DNA of 64,000 nt, from NCBI GenBank assembly GCA_035610835.1, contig CM069447.1, positions 60,209,048-60,273,047 on the forward strand, given 5' to 3'. The notes beneath the pieces were generated by a model. The model ran no database searches. It had not been told where the DNA came from and worked only from the letters and a program-made list of their open reading frames with translations. Made by a program: the position numbers and the translations under genes. The stretch's first letter is position 1, and every line of letters starts with the position of its first letter. Source of the stretch: Ophiura sarsii. Taxonomy: Eukaryota; Echinodermata; Ophiuroidea; Amphilepidida; Ophiuridae. Below, piece after piece: positions 47,480 through 61,915 of the stretch.

Positions 47480-47846
47480 AAAATAAGTCTTTCTGAGTTA
47501 CCTTCAAATTAATCTGAATTTTTATGCACTAGGGTCCTGTGATATGTTAACATAAATACGTCATTCTCAAATTGTTAAATCTTTATAATATTTTATCTAA
47601 CATTATTGACACATTTACTGTTTATTTTAAATCGGCAAGTAATGGTTTACATTCCTACAGATTCTTCTCTAAACACAAAGTACACAATAGCTATAATCAG
47701 TCCCATGCAGTAAAACATTACATGAATTTATAATGCATATCACATTATTAAACATTTTTAATCATATTCCTATTGCATAATGCTTACATTTGAATTCAAA
47801 AGTGGGTAATACTCTAATTATACAACTTCAACCGATTTTGTTATAG

Positions 47847-48041
47847 CACAATGTACAGCTCCAACGGTACCAGCAAACGGACTGTTCACACCTAATACGA
47901 ACATCGCTGTTGGAGCAACGGTGACGCTGACCTGCACTTCTGCGGACTATGTAGTAACTGGTATCGCAACAGGAACATGCACTGATCCAGGAGATGCTAG
48001 TGGGCCAACAATTATGCCTGACATATCGGCCACTGTGTGTT
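47847..48041 (+). CDS. CCP-like exon 12 (D19N)
   Basis: Module with Asp19 to Asn (GAC to AAC), unique in the window and not creating a glycosylation sequon; Val8 GTA. The preceding intron holds long insert copy 4, and its distal part matches the intron before exon 1. Confidence 0.78.
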
Positions 48042-48762
48042 GTAAGTTGTTTGTTTTAATGATATGTGTTTAATTGTCTATACATGTGTGTGTGTGTGCT
48101 ATCAATGTTGACTGTTATATAAACATTGAGTTATTCTATGGAAATTTGTGCGACATGTTTGTGAAAGTCACCCGTTTTTAGAGGTTTATGAAGACAGCAT
48201 TGACTAATTAAGTAATTTGAATTAAAATATTGTAACCTATAATACTAATTGTTGTTGAAACATTCAGATCGTTGTTACAGCCGCTGTAACAGTTCAATGG
48301 CTATTTAGTATTGAATAAATGTATGACATCGGTATAAAAAGAACATACTACTGCTTACTGCTAAGCAAATTGGGTGCACCTGCAGGTCCCACACCAAAAT
48401 AAGTCTTTCTGAGTTACCTTCAAATTAATCTGAATTTTTATGCACTAGGGTCCTGTGATATGTTAACATAAATACGTCATTCTCAAATTGTTAAATCTTT
48501 ATAATATTTTATCTAACATTATTGACACATTTACTGTTTATTTTAAATCGGCAAGTAATGGTTTACATTCCTACAGATTCTTCTCTAAACACAAAGTACA
48601 CAATAGCTATAATCAGTCCCATGCAGTAAAACATTACATGAATTTATAATGCATATCACATTATTGAACATTTTTAATCATATTCCTATTGCATAATGCT
48701 TACATTTGAATTCAAAAGTGGGTAATACTCTAATTATACAACTTCAACCGATTTTGTTATAG

Positions 48763-48957
48763 CACAATGTACAGCTCCAACGGTGCCAGCAAACGGACTG
48801 TTCACACCTAATACGGACATCGCTGTTGGAGCAACGGTGACGCTGACCTGCACTTCTGCGGACTATGTAGTAACTGGTATCGCAACAGGAACATGCACTG
48901 ATCCAGGAGATGCTAGTGGGCCAACAATTATGCCTGACATATCGGCCACTGTGTGTT
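48763..48957 (+). CDS. CCP-like exon 13
   Basis: Consensus protein module; Val8 GTG. First short 916-base step after the four-unit expanded block. Confidence 0.78.
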
Positions 48958-49678
48958 GTAAGTTGTTTGTTTTAATGATATGTGTTTAATTGTCTATACA
49001 TGTGTGTGTGTGTGCTATCAATGTTGACTGTTATATAAACATTGAGTTATTCTATGGAAATTTGTGCGACATGTTTGTGAAAGTCACCCGTTTTTAGAGG
49101 TTTATGAAGACAGCATTGACTAATTAAGTAATTTGAATTAAAATATTGTAACCTATAATACTAATTGTTGTTGAAACATTCAGATCGTTGTTACAGCCGC
49201 TGTAACAGTTCAATGGCTATTTAGTATTGAATAAATGTATGACATCGGTATAAAAAGAACATACTACTGCTTACTGCTAAGCAAATTGGGTGCACCTGCA
49301 GGTCCCACACCAAAATAAGTCTTTCTGAGTTACCTTCAAATTAATCTGAATTTTTATGCACTAGGGTCCTGTGATATGTTAACATAAATACGTCATTCTC
49401 AAATTGTTAAATCTTTATAATATTTTATCTAACATTATTGACACATTTACTGTTTATTTTAAATCGGCAAGTAATGGTTTACATTCCTACAGATTCTTCT
49501 CTAAACACAAAGTACACAATAGCTATAATCAGTCCCATGCAGTAGAACATTACATGAATTTATAATGCATATCACATTATTGAACATTTTTAATCATATT
49601 CCTATTGCATAATGCTTACATTTGAATTCAAAAGTGGGTAATACTCTAATTATACAACTTCAACCGATTTTGTTATAG

Positions 49679-49873
49679 CACAATGTACAGCTCCAACGGT
49701 GCCAGCAAACGGACTGTTCACACCTAATACGGACATCGCTGTTGGAGCAACGGTGACGCTGACCTGCACTTCTGCGGACTATGTAGTAACTGGTATCGCA
49801 ACAGGAACATGCACTGATCCAGGAGATGCTAGTGGGCCAACAATTATGCCTGACATATCGGCCACTGTGTGTT
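49679..49873 (+). CDS. CCP-like exon 14
   Basis: Consensus protein module; Val8 GTG. The following intron has several private changes (GTGTGTTTGTGTG, GACTGGTATATA, ATTGTGTTATTC), more than most units. Confidence 0.78.
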
Positions 49874-50594
49874 GTAAGTTGTTTGTTTTAATGATATGTG
49901 TTTAATTGTCTATACATGTGTGTTTGTGTGCTATCAATGTTGACTGGTATATAAACATTGTGTTATTCTATGGAAATTTGTGCGACATGTTTTTGAAAGT
50001 CACCCGTTTTTAGAGGTTTATGAAGACAGCATTGACTAATTAAGTAATTTGAATTAAAATATTGTAACCTATAATACTAATTGTTGTTGAAACATTCAGA
50101 TCGTTGTTACAGCCGCTGTAACAGTTCAATGGCTATTTAGTATTGAATAAATGTATGACATCGGTATTAAAAGAACATACTACTGCTTACTGCTAAGCAA
50201 ATTGGGTGCACCTGCAGGTCCCACACCAAAATAAGTCTTTCTGAGTTACCTTCAAATTAATCTGAATTTATATGCACTAGGGTCCTGTGATATGTTAACA
50301 TAAATACGTCATTCTCAAATTGTTAAATCTTTATAATATTTTATCTAACATTATTGACACATTTACTGTTTATTTTAAATCGGCAAGTAATGGTTTACAT
50401 TCCTACAGATTCTTCTCTAAACACAAAGTACACAATAGCTATAATCAGTCCCATGCAGTAAAACATTACATGAATTTATAATGCATATCACATTATTGAA
50501 CATTTTTAATCATATTCCTATTGCATAATGCTTACATTTGAATTCAAAAGTGGGTAATACTCTAATTATACAACTTCAACCGATTTTGTTATAG

Positions 50595-50789
50595 CACAAT
50601 GTACAGCTCCAACGGTACCAGCAAACGGACTGTTCACACCTAATACGGACATCGCTGTTGGAGCAACGGTGACGCTGACCTGCACTTCTGCGGACTATGT
50701 AGTAACTGGTATCGCAACAGGAACATGCACTGATCCAGGAGATGCTAGTGGGCCAACAATTATGCCTGACATATCGGCCACTGTGTGTT
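50595..50789 (+). CDS. CCP-like exon 15
   Basis: Consensus protein module; Val8 GTA. The upstream intron has GAATTTATATGC, a private variant. Confidence 0.78.
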
Positions 50790-51512
50790 GTAAGTTGTTT
50801 GTTTTAATGATATGTGTTTAATTGTCTATACATGTGTGTGTGTGTGTGCTATCAATGTTGACTGTTATATAAACATTGAGTTATTCTATGGAAATTTGTG
50901 CGACATGTTTGTGAAAGTCACCCGTTTTTAGAGGTTTATGAAGACAGCATTGACTAATTAAGTAATTTGAATTAAAATATTGTAACCTATAATACTAATT
51001 GTTGTTGAAACATTCAGATCGTTGTTACAGCCGCTGTAACAGTTCAATGGCTATTTAGTATTGAATAAATGTATGACATCGGTATAAAAAGAACATACTA
51101 CTGCTTACTGCTAAGCAAATTGGGTGCACCTGCAGGTCCCACACCAAAATAAGTCTTTCTGAGTTACCTTCAAATTAATCTGAATTTTTATGCACTAGGG
51201 TCCTGTGATATGTTAACATAAATACGTCATTCTCAAATTGATAAATCTTTATAATATTTTATCTAACATTATTGACACATTTACTGTTTATTTTAAATCG
51301 GCAAGTAATGGTTTACATTCCTACAGATTATTCTCTAAACACAAAGTACACAATAGCTATAATCAGTCCCATGCAGTAAAACATTACATGAATTTATAAT
51401 GCATATCACATTATTGAACATTTTTAATCATGTTCCTATTGCATAATGCTTACATTTGAATTCAAAAGTGGGTAATACTCTAATTATACAACTTCAACCG
51501 ATTTTGTTATAG

Positions 51513-51707
51513 CACAATGTACAGCTCCAACGGTACCAGCAAACGGACTTTTCACACCTAATACGGACATCGCTGTTGGAGCAACGGTGACGCTGACCTG
51601 CACTTCTGCGGACTATGTAGTAACTGGTATCGCAACAGGAACATGCACTGATCCAGGAGATGCTAGTGGGCCAACAATTATGCCCGACATATCGGCCACT
51701 GTGTGTT
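51513..51707 (+). CDS. CCP-like exon 16
   Basis: Consensus protein with two silent changes, Leu13 CTT (shared with exon 2) and Pro58 CCC (private); Val8 GTA. The upstream intron has TTGATAAATC. Confidence 0.78.
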
Positions 51708-52426
51708 GTAAGTTGTTTGTTTTAATGATATGTGTTTAATTGTCTATACATGTGTGTGTGTGCTATCAATGTTGACTGTTATATAAACATTGAGTTATTC
51801 TATGGAAATTTGTGCGACATGTTTGTGAAAGTCACCCGTTTTTAGAGGTTTATGAAGACAGCATTGACTAATTAAGTAATTTGAATTAAAATATTGTAAC
51901 CTATAATACTAATTGTTGTTGAAACATTCAGATCGTTGTTACAGCCGCTGTAACAGTTCAATGGCTATTTAGTATTGAATAAATGTATGACATCGGTATA
52001 AAAAGAACATACTACTGCTTACTGCTAAGCAAATTGGGTGCACCTGCAGGTCCCACACCAAAATAAGTCTTTCTGAGTTACCTTCAAATTAATCTGAATT
52101 TTTATGCACTAGGGTCCTGTGATATGTTAACATAAATACGTCATTCTCAAATTGTTAAATCTTTATAATATTTTATCTAACATTATTGACACATTTACTG
52201 TTTATTTTAAATCGGCAAGTAATGGTTTACATTCCTACAGATTCTTCTCTAAACACAAAGTACACAATAGCTATAATCAGTCCCATGCAGTAAAACATTA
52301 CATGAATTTATAAGGCATATCACATTATTGAACATTTTTAATCATATTCCTATTGCATAATGCTTACATTTGAATTCAAAAGTGGGTAATACTCTAATTA
52401 TACAACTTCAACCGATTTTGTTATAG

Positions 52427-52621
52427 CACAATGTACAGCTCCAACGGTACCAGCAAACGGACTGTTCACACCTAATACGGACATCGCTGTTGGAGCAACG
52501 GTGACGCTGACCTGCACTTCTGCGGACTATGTAGTAACTGGTATCGCAACAGGAACATGCACTGATCCAGGAGATGCTAGTGGGCCAACAATTATGCCTG
52601 ACATATCGGCCACTGTGTGTT
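52427..52621 (+). CDS. CCP-like exon 17
   Basis: Consensus protein module; Val8 GTA. The upstream GT tract is the shortest of the ordinary units, giving a 914-base step. Confidence 0.78.
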
Positions 52622-53344
52622 GTAAGTTGTTTGTTTTAATGATATGTGTTTAATTGTCTATACATGTGTGTGTGTGTGTGCTATCAATGTTGACTGTTAT
52701 ATAAACATTGAGTTATTCTATGGAAATTTGTGCGACATGTTTGTGAAAGTCACCCGTTTTTAGAGGTTTATTTAGACAGCATTGACTAATTAAGTAATTT
52801 GAATTAAAATATTTTAACCTATAATACTAATTGTTGTTGAAACATTCAGATCGTTGTTACAGCCGCTGTAACAGTTCAATGGCTATTTAGTATTGAATAA
52901 ATGTATGACATCGGTATAAAAAGAACATACTACTGCTTACTGCTAAGCAAATTGGGTGCACCTGCAGGTCCCACACCAAAATAAGTCTTTCTGAGTTACC
53001 TTCAAATTAATCTGAATTTTTATGCACTAGGGTCCTGTGATATGTTAACATAAATACGTCATTCTCAAATTGTTAAATCTTTATAATATTTTATCTAACA
53101 TTATTGACACATTTACTGTTTATTTTAAATCGGCAAGTAATGGTTTACATTCCTACAGATTCTTCTCTAAACACAAAGTACACAATAGCTATAATCAGTC
53201 CCATGCAGTAAAACATTACATGAATTTATAACGCATATCACATTATTGAACATTTTTAATCATATTCCTATTGCATAATGCTTACATTTGAATTCAAAAG
53301 TGGGTAATACTCTAATTATACAACTTCAACCGATTTTGTTATAG

Positions 53345-53539
53345 CACAATGTACAGCTCCAACGGTGCCAGCAAACGGTCTGTTCACACCTAATACGGAC
53401 ATCGCTGTTGGAGCAACGGTGACGCTGACCTGCACTTCTGCGGACTATGTAGTAACTGGTATCGCAACAGGAACATGCACTGATCCAGGAGATGCTAGTG
53501 GGCCAACAATTATGCCTGACATATCGGCCACTGTGTGTT
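53345..53539 (+). CDS. CCP-like exon 18
   Basis: Consensus protein with a private silent change, Gly12 GGT for GGA; Val8 GTG. The upstream intron has GGTTTATTTAGAC and ATATTTTAACC variants. Confidence 0.78.
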
Positions 53540-54262
53540 GTAAGTTGTTTGTTTTAATGATATGTGTTTAATTGTCTATACATGTGTGTGTGTGTGTGCT
53601 ATCAATGTTGACTGTTATATAAACATTGAGTTATTCTATGGAAATTTGTGCGACATGTTTGTGAAAGTCACCCGTTTTTAGAGGTTTATGAAGACAGCAT
53701 TGACTAATTAAGTAATTTGAATTAAAATATTGTAACCTATAATACTAATTGTTGTTGAAACATTCAGATCGTTGTTACAGCCGCTGTAACAGTTCAATGG
53801 CTATTTAGTATTGAATAAATGTATGACATCGGTATAAAAAGAACATACTACTGCGTACTGCTAAGCAAATTGGGTGCACCTGCAGGTCCCACACCAAAAT
53901 AAGTCTTTCTGAGTTACCTTCAAATGAATCTGAATTTTTATGCACTAGGGTCCTGTGATATGTTAACATAAATACGTCATTCTCAAATTGTTAAATCTTT
54001 ATAATATTTTATCTAACATTATTGACACATTTACTGTTTATTTTAAATCGGCAAGTAATGGTTTACATTCCTACAGATTATTTTCTAAACACAAAGTACA
54101 CAATAGCTATAATCAGTCCCATGCAGTAAAACATTACATGAATTTATAATGCATATCACATTATTGAACATTTTTAATCATATTCCTATTGCATAATGCT
54201 TACATTTGAATTCAAAAGTGGGTAATACTCTAATTATACAACTTCAACCGATTTTGTTATAG

Positions 54263-54457
54263 CACAATGTACAGCTCCAACGGTGCCAGCAAACGGACTG
54301 TTCACACCTAATACGGACATCGCTGTTGGAGCAACGGTGACGCTGACCTGCACTTCTGCGGACTATGTAGTAACTGGTATCGCAACAGGAACATGCACTG
54401 ATCCAGGAGATGCTAGTGGGCCAACAATTATGCCTGACATATCGGCCACTGTGTGTT
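54263..54457 (+). CDS. CCP-like exon 19
   Basis: Consensus protein module; Val8 GTG. The upstream intron has TCAAATGAATCTG and GATTATTTTCTAAAC changes. Confidence 0.78.
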
Positions 54458-55178
54458 GTAAGTTGTTTGTTTTAATGATATGTGTTTAATTGTCTATACA
54501 TGTGTGTTTGTGTGCTATCAATGTTGACTGTTATATAAACATTGAGTTATTCTATGGAAATTTGTGCGACATGTTTGTGAAAGTCACCCGTTTTTAGAGG
54601 TTTATGAAGACAGCATTGACTAATTAAGTAATTTGAATTAAAATATTGTAACCTATAATACTAATTGTTGTTGAAACATTCAGATCGTTGTTACAGCCGC
54701 TGTAACAGTTCAATGGCTATTTAGTATTGAATAAATGTATGACATCGGTATAAAAAGAACATACTACTGCTTACTGCTAAGCAAATTGGGTGCACCTGCA
54801 GGTCCCACACCAAAATAAGTCTTTCTGAGTTACCTTCAAATTAATCTGAATTTTTATGCACTAGGGTCCTGTGATATGTTAACATAAATACGTCATTCTC
54901 AAATTGTTAAATCTTTATAATATTTTATCTAACATTATTGACACATTTACTGTTTATTTTAAATCGGCAAGTAATGGTTTACATTCCTACAGATTCTTCT
55001 CTAAACACAAAGTACACAATAGCTATAATCAGTCCCATGCAGTAAAACATTACATGAATTTATAATGCATATCACATTATTGAACATTTTTAATCATATT
55101 CCTATTGCATAATGCTTACATTTGAATTCAAAAGTGGGTAATACTCTAATTATACAACTTCAACCGATTTTGTTATAG

Positions 55179-55373
55179 CACAATGTACAGCTCCAACGGT
55201 ACCAGCAAACGGACTGTTCACACCTAATACGGACATCGCTGTTGGAGCAACGGTGACGCTGACCTGCACTTCTGCGGACTATGTAGTAACTGGTATCGCA
55301 ACAGGAACATGCACTGATCCAGGAGATGCTAGTGGGCCAACAATTATGCCTGACATATCGGCCACTGTGTGTT
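55179..55373 (+). CDS. CCP-like exon 20
   Basis: Consensus protein module; Val8 GTA. The following intron has the longest GT tract in the window (about 11 repeats), making the next step 922 bases. Confidence 0.78.
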
Positions 55374-56100
55374 GTAAGTTGTTTGTTTTAATGATATGTG
55401 TTTAATTGTCTATACATGTGTGTGTGTGTGTGTGTGCTATCAATGTTGACTGTTATATAAACATTGAGTTATTCTATGGAAATTTGTGCGAGATGTTTGT
55501 GAAAGTCACCCGTTTTTAGAGGTTTATGAAGACAGCATTGACTAATTAAGTAATTTGAATTAAAATATTGTAACCTATAATACTAATTGTTGTTGAAACA
55601 TTCAGATCGTTGTTACAGCCGCTGTAACAGTTCAATGGCTATTTAGTATTGAATAAATGTATGACATCGGTATAAAAAGAACATACTACTGCTTACTGCT
55701 AAGCAAATTGGGTGCACCTGCAGGTCCCACACCAAAATAAGTCTTTCTGAGTTACCTTCAAATTAATCTGAATTTTTATGCACTAGGGTCCTGTGATATG
55801 TTAACATAAATACGTCATTCTCAAATTGTTAAATCTTTATAATATTTTATCTAACATTATTGACACATTTACTGTTTATTTTAAATCGGCAAGTAATGGT
55901 TTACATTCCTACAGATTCTTCTCTAAACACAAAGTACACAATAGCTATAATCAGTCCCATGCAGTAAAACATTACATGAATTTATAATGCATATTACATT
56001 ATTGAACATTTTTAATCATATTCCTATTGCATAATGCTTACATTTGAATTCAAAAGTGGGTAATACTCTAATTATACAACTTCAACCGATTTTGTTATAG

Positions 56101-56295
56101 CACAATGTACAGCTCCAACGGTGCCAGCAAACGGACTGTTCACACCTAATACGGACATCGCTGTTGGAGCAACGGTGACGCTGACCTGCACTTCTGCGGA
56201 CTATGTAGTAACTGGTATCGCAACAGGAACATGCACTGATCCAGGAGATGCTAGTGGGCCAACAATTATGCCTGACATATCGGCCACTGTGTGTT
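56101..56295 (+). CDS. CCP-like exon 21
   Basis: Consensus protein module; Val8 GTG. The following intron lacks 17 bases (GTATGACATACTACTG near 56574), as does the intron after exon 27. Confidence 0.78.
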
Positions 56296-56598
56296 GTAAG
56301 TTGTTTGTTTTAATGATATGTGTTTAATTGTCTATACATGTGTGTGTGTGTGCTATCAATGTTGACTGTTATATAAACATTGAGTTATTCTATGGAAATT
56401 TGTGCGACATGTTTGTGAAAGTCACCCGTTTTTAGAGGTTTATGAAGACAGCATTGACTAATTAAGTATTTTGAATTAAAATATTGTAACCTATAATACT
56501 AATTGTTGTTGAAACATTCAGATCGTTGTTACAGCCGCTGTAACAGTTCAATGGCTATTTAGTATTGAATAAATGTATGACATACTACTGCTTACTGC

Positions 56599-56904
56599 TA
56601 AGCAAATTGGGTGCACCTGCAGGTCCCACACCAAAATAAGTCTTTCTGAGTTACCTTCAAATTAATCTGAATTTTTATGCACTAGGGTCCTGTGATATGT
56701 TAACATAAATACGTCATTCTCAAATTGTTAAATCTTTATAATATTTTATCTTAAGCAAATTGGGTGCACCTGCAGGTCCCACACCAAAATAAGTCTTTCT
56801 GAGTTACCTTCAAATTAATCTGAATTTTTATGCACTAGGGTCCTGTGATATGTTAACATAAATACGTCATTCTCAAATTGGTAAATCTTTATAATATTTT
56901 ATCT
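56599..56904 (+). repeat. 153-bp tandem duplication in one intron
   Basis: TAAGCAAATTGGGTGCACCT starts at both 56599 and 56752, and about 153 bases repeat in tandem. This explains the 1052-base step before exon 22. The copies differ by one base near the end (TTGTTAAATC versus TTGGTAAATC). Confidence 0.9.
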
Positions 56905-57152
56905 AACATTATTGACACATTTACTGTTTATTTTAAATCGGCAAGTAATGGTTTACATTCCTACAGATTCTTCTCTAAACACAAAGTACACAATAGCTAT
57001 AATCAGTCCCATGCAGTAAAACATTACATGAATTTATAATGCATATCACATTATTGAACATTTTTAATCATATTCCTATTGCATAATGCTTACATTTGAA
57101 TTCAAAAGTGGGTAATACTCTAATTATACAACTTCAACCGATTTTGTTATAG

Positions 57153-57347
57153 CACAATGTACAGCTCCAACGGTGCCAGCAAACGGACTGTTCACACCTA
57201 ATACGGACATCGCTGTTGGAGCAACGGTGACGCTGACCTGCACTTCTGCGGACTATGTAGTAACTGGTATCGCAACAGGAACATGCACTGATCCAGGAGA
57301 TGCTAGTGGGCCAACAATTATGCCTGACATATCGGCCACTGTGTGTT
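57153..57347 (+). CDS. CCP-like exon 22
   Basis: Consensus protein module; Val8 GTG. It follows the only intron with an internal 153-base duplication (56599-56904). The following intron has the 22-base deletion. Confidence 0.78.
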
Positions 57348-58052
57348 GTAAGTTGTTTGTTTTAATGATATGTGTTTAATTGTCTATACATGTATGTGTG
57401 TGTGTGTGTGCTATCAATGTTGACTGTTATATAAACATTGAGTTATTCTATGGAAATTTGTGCGACATGTTTGTGAAAGTCACCCGTTTTTAGAGGTTTA
57501 TGAAGACAGCATTGACTAATTAAGTAATTTGAATTAAAATATTGTAACCTATAATACTAATTGTTGTTGAAACATTCAGATCGTTGTTACAGCCGCTGTA
57601 ACAGTTCAATGGCTATTTAGTATTGAAAAAGAACATACTACTGCTTACTGCTAAGCAAATTGGGTGCACCTGCAGGTCCCACACCAAAATAAGTCTTTCT
57701 GAGTTACCTTCAAATTAATCTGAATTTTTATGCACTAGGGTCCTGTGATATGTTAACATAAATACGTCATTCTCAAATTGATAAATCTTTATAATATTTT
57801 ATCTAACATTATTGACACATTTACTGTTTATTTTAAATCGGCAAGTAATGGTTTACATTCCTACAGATTCTTCTCTAAACACAAAGTACACAATAGCTAT
57901 AATCAGTCCCATGCAGTAAAACATTACATGAATTTATAATGCATATCACATTATTGAACATTTTTAATCATATTCCTATTGCATAATGCTTACATTTGAA
58001 TTCAAAAGTGGGTAATACTCTAATTATACAACTTCAACCGATTTTGTTATAG

Positions 58053-58247
58053 CACAATGTACAGCTCCAACGGTACCAGCAAACGGACTGTTCACACCTA
58101 ATACGGACATCGCTGTTGGAGCAACGGTGACGCTGACCTGCACTTCTGCGGACTATGTAGTAACTGGTATCGCAACAGGAACATGCACTGATCCAGGAGA
58201 TGCTAGTGGGCCAACAATTATGCCTGACATATCGGCCACTGTGTGTT
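58053..58247 (+). CDS. CCP-like exon 23
   Basis: Consensus protein module; Val8 GTA. Its 22-base-deleted, TTGATAAATC upstream intron and GGCTAATTAG downstream variant are all shared with exon 29. Confidence 0.78.
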
Positions 58248-58968
58248 GTAAGTTGTTTGTTTTAATGATATGTGTTTAATTGTCTATACATGTGTGTGTG
58301 TGTGCTATCAATGTTGACTGTTATATAAACATTGAGTTATTCTATGGAAATTTGTGCGACATGTTTGTGAAAGTCACCCGTTTTTAGAGGTTTATGAAGA
58401 CAGCATTGACTAATTAAGTAATTTGAATTAAAATATTGTAACCTATAATACTAATTGTTGTTGAAACATTCAGATCGTTGTTACAGCCGCTGTAACAGTT
58501 CAATGGCTAATTAGTATTGAATAAATGTATGACATCGGTATAAAAAGAACATACTACTGCTTACTGCTAAGCAAATTGGGTGCACCTGCAGGTCCCACAC
58601 CAAAATAAGTCTTTCTGAGTTACCTTCAAATTAATCTGAATTTTTATGCACTAGGGTCCTGTGATATGTTAACATAAATACGTCATTCTCAAATTGTTAA
58701 ATCTTTATAATATTTTATCTAACATTATTGACACATTTACTGTTTATTTTAAATCGGCAAGTAATGGTTTACATTCCTACAGATTCTTCTCTAAACACAA
58801 AGTACACAATAGCTATAATCAGTCCCATGCAGTAAAACATTACATGAATTTATAATGCATATCACATTATTGAACATTTTTAATCATATTCCTATTGCAT
58901 AATGCTTACATTTGAATTCAAAAGTGGGTAATACTCTAATTATACAACTTCAACCGATTTTGTTATAG

Positions 58969-59163
58969 CACAATGTACAGCTCCAACGGTACCAGCAAAC
59001 GGACTGTTCACACCTAATACGGACATCGCTGTTGGAGCAACGGTGACGCTGACCTGCACTTCTGCGGACTATGTAGTAACTGGTATCGCAACAGGAACAT
59101 GCACTGATCCAGGAGATGCTAGTGGGCCAACAATTATGCCTGACATATCGGCCACTGTGTGTT
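58969..59163 (+). CDS. CCP-like exon 24
   Basis: Consensus protein module; Val8 GTA. Ordinary 916-base step. Confidence 0.78.
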
Positions 59164-59884
59164 GTAAGTTGTTTGTTTTAATGATATGTGTTTAATTGTC
59201 TATACATGTGTGTGTGTGTGCTATCAATGTTGACTGTTATATAAACATTGAGTTATTCTATGGAAATTTGTGCGACATGTTTGTGAAAGTCACCCGTTTT
59301 TAGAGGTTTATGAAGACAGCATTGACTAATTAAGTAATTTGAATTAAAATATTGTAACCTATAATACTAATTGTTGTTGAAACATTCAGATCGTTGTTAC
59401 AGCCGCTGTAACAGTTCAATGGCTATTTAGTATTGAATAAATGTATGACATCGGTATAAAAAGAACATACTACTGCTTACTGCTAAGCAAATTGGGTGCA
59501 CCTGCAGGTCCCACATCAAAATAAGTCTTTCTGAGTTACCTTCAAATTAATCTGAATTTTTATGCACTAGGGTCCTGTGATATGTTAACATAAATACGTC
59601 ATTCTCAAATTGATAAATCTTTATAATATTTTATCTAACATTATTGACACATTTACTGTTTATTTTAAATCGGCAAGTAATGGTTTACATTCCTACAGAT
59701 TCTTCTCTAAACACAAAGTACACAATAGCTATAATCAGTCCCATGCAGTAAAACATTACATGAATTTATAATGCATATCACATTATTGAACATTTTTAAT
59801 CATATTCCTATTGCATAATGCTTACATTTGAATTCAAAAGTGGGTAATACTCTAATTATACAACTTCAACCGATTTTGTTATAG

Positions 59885-60079
59885 CACAATGTACAGCTCC
59901 AACGGTGCCAGCAAACGGACTGTTCACACCTAATACGGACATCGCTGTTGGAGCAACGGTGACGCTGACCTGCACTTCTGCGGACTATGTAGTAACTGGT
60001 ATCGCAACAGGAACATGCACTGATCCAGGAGATGCTAGTGGGCCAACAATTATGCCTGACATATCGGCCACTGTGTGTT
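59885..60079 (+). CDS. CCP-like exon 25
   Basis: Consensus protein module; Val8 GTG. The upstream intron has CCCACATCAAAAT and TTGATAAATC variants. Confidence 0.78.
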
Positions 60080-60802
60080 GTAAGTTGTTTGTTTTAATGA
60101 TATGTGTTTAATTGTCTATACATGTGTGTGTGTGTGTGCTATCAATGTTGACTGTTATATAAACATTGAGTTATTCTATGGAAATTTGTGCGACATGTTT
60201 GTGAAAGTCACCCGTTTTTAGAGGTTTATGAAGACAGCATTGACTAATTAAGTAATTTGAATTAAAATATTGTAACCTATAATACTAATTGTTGTTGAAA
60301 CATTCAGATCGTTGTTACAGCCGCTGTAACAGTTCAATGGCTATTTAGTATTGAATAAATGTATGACATCGGTATAAAAAGAACATACTACTGCTTACTG
60401 CTAAGCAAATTGGGTGCACCTGCAGGTCCCACACCAAAATAAGTCTTTCTGAGTTACCTTCAAATTAATCTGAATTTTTACGCACTAGGGTCCTGTGATA
60501 TGTTAACATAAATACGTCATTCTCAAATTGTTAAATCTTTATAATATTTTATCTAACATTATTGACACATTTACTGTTTATTTTAAATCGGCAAGTAATG
60601 GTTTACATTCCTACAGATTCTTCTCTAAACACAAAGTACACAATAGCTATAATCATTCCCATGCAGTAAAACATTACATGAATTTATAATGCATATCACA
60701 TTATTGAACATTTTTAATCATATTCCTATTGCATAATGCTTACATTTTAATTCAAAAGTGGGTAATACTCTAATGATACAACTTCAACCGATTTTGTTAT
60801 AG

Positions 60803-60997
60803 CACAATGTACAGCTCCAACGGTGCCAGCAAACGGACTGTTCACACCTAATACGGACATCGCTGTTGGAGCAACGGTGACGCTGACCTGCACTTCTGCG
60901 GACTATGTAGTAACTGGTATCGCAACAGGAACATGCACTGATCCAGGAGATGCTAGTGGGCCAACAATTATGCCTGACATATCGGCCACTGTGTGTT
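60803..60997 (+). CDS. CCP-like exon 26
   Basis: Consensus protein module; Val8 GTG. The upstream intron has ACATTTTAATTC and CTAATGATAC, both shared only with exon 27. Confidence 0.78.
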
Positions 60998-61720
60998 GTA
61001 AGTTGTTTGTTTTAATGATATGTGTTTAATTGTCTATACATGTGTGTGTGTGTGTGCTATCAATGTTGACTGTTATATAAACATTGAGTTATTCTATGGA
61101 AATTTGTGCGACATGTTTGTGAAAGTCACCCGTTTTTAGAGGTTTATGAAGACAGCATTGACTAATTAAGTAATTTGAATTAAAATATTGTAACCTATAA
61201 TACTAATTGTTGTTGAAACATTCAGATCGTTGTTACAGCCGCTGTAACAGTTCAATGGCTATTTAGTATTGAATAAATGTATGACATCGGTATAAAAAGA
61301 ACATACTACTGCTTACTGCTAAGCAAATTGGGTGCACCTGCAGGTCCCACACCAAAATAAGTCTTTCTGAGTTACCTTCAAATTAATCTGAATTTTTATG
61401 CACTAGGGTCCTGTGATATGTTAACATAAATACGTCATTCTCAAATTGTTAAATCTTTATAATATTTTATCTAACATTATTGACACATTTACTGTTTATT
61501 TTAAATCGGCAAGTAATGGTTTACATTCCTACAGATTCTTCTCTAAACACAAAGTACACAATAGCTATAATCAGTCCCATGCAGTAAAACATTACATGAA
61601 TTTATAATGCATATCACATTATTGAACATTTTTAATCATATTCCTATTGCATAATGCTTACATTTTAATTCAAAAGTGGGTAATACTCTAATGATACAAC
61701 TTCAACCGATTTTGTTATAG

Positions 61721-61915
61721 CACAATGTACAGCTCCAACGGTGCCAGCAAACGGACTGTTCACACCTAATACGGACATCGCTGTTGGAGCAACGGTGACG
61801 CTGACCTGCACTTCTGCGGACTATGTAGTAACTGGTATCGCAACAGGAACATGCACTGATCCAGGAGATGCTAGTGGGCCAACAATTATGCCTGACATAT
61901 CGGCCACTGTGTGTT
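61721..61915 (+). CDS. CCP-like exon 27
   Basis: Consensus protein module; Val8 GTG. Upstream intron variants are shared with exon 26, so these are neighbour duplicates. The downstream intron has the 17-base deletion seen after exon 21. Confidence 0.78.
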
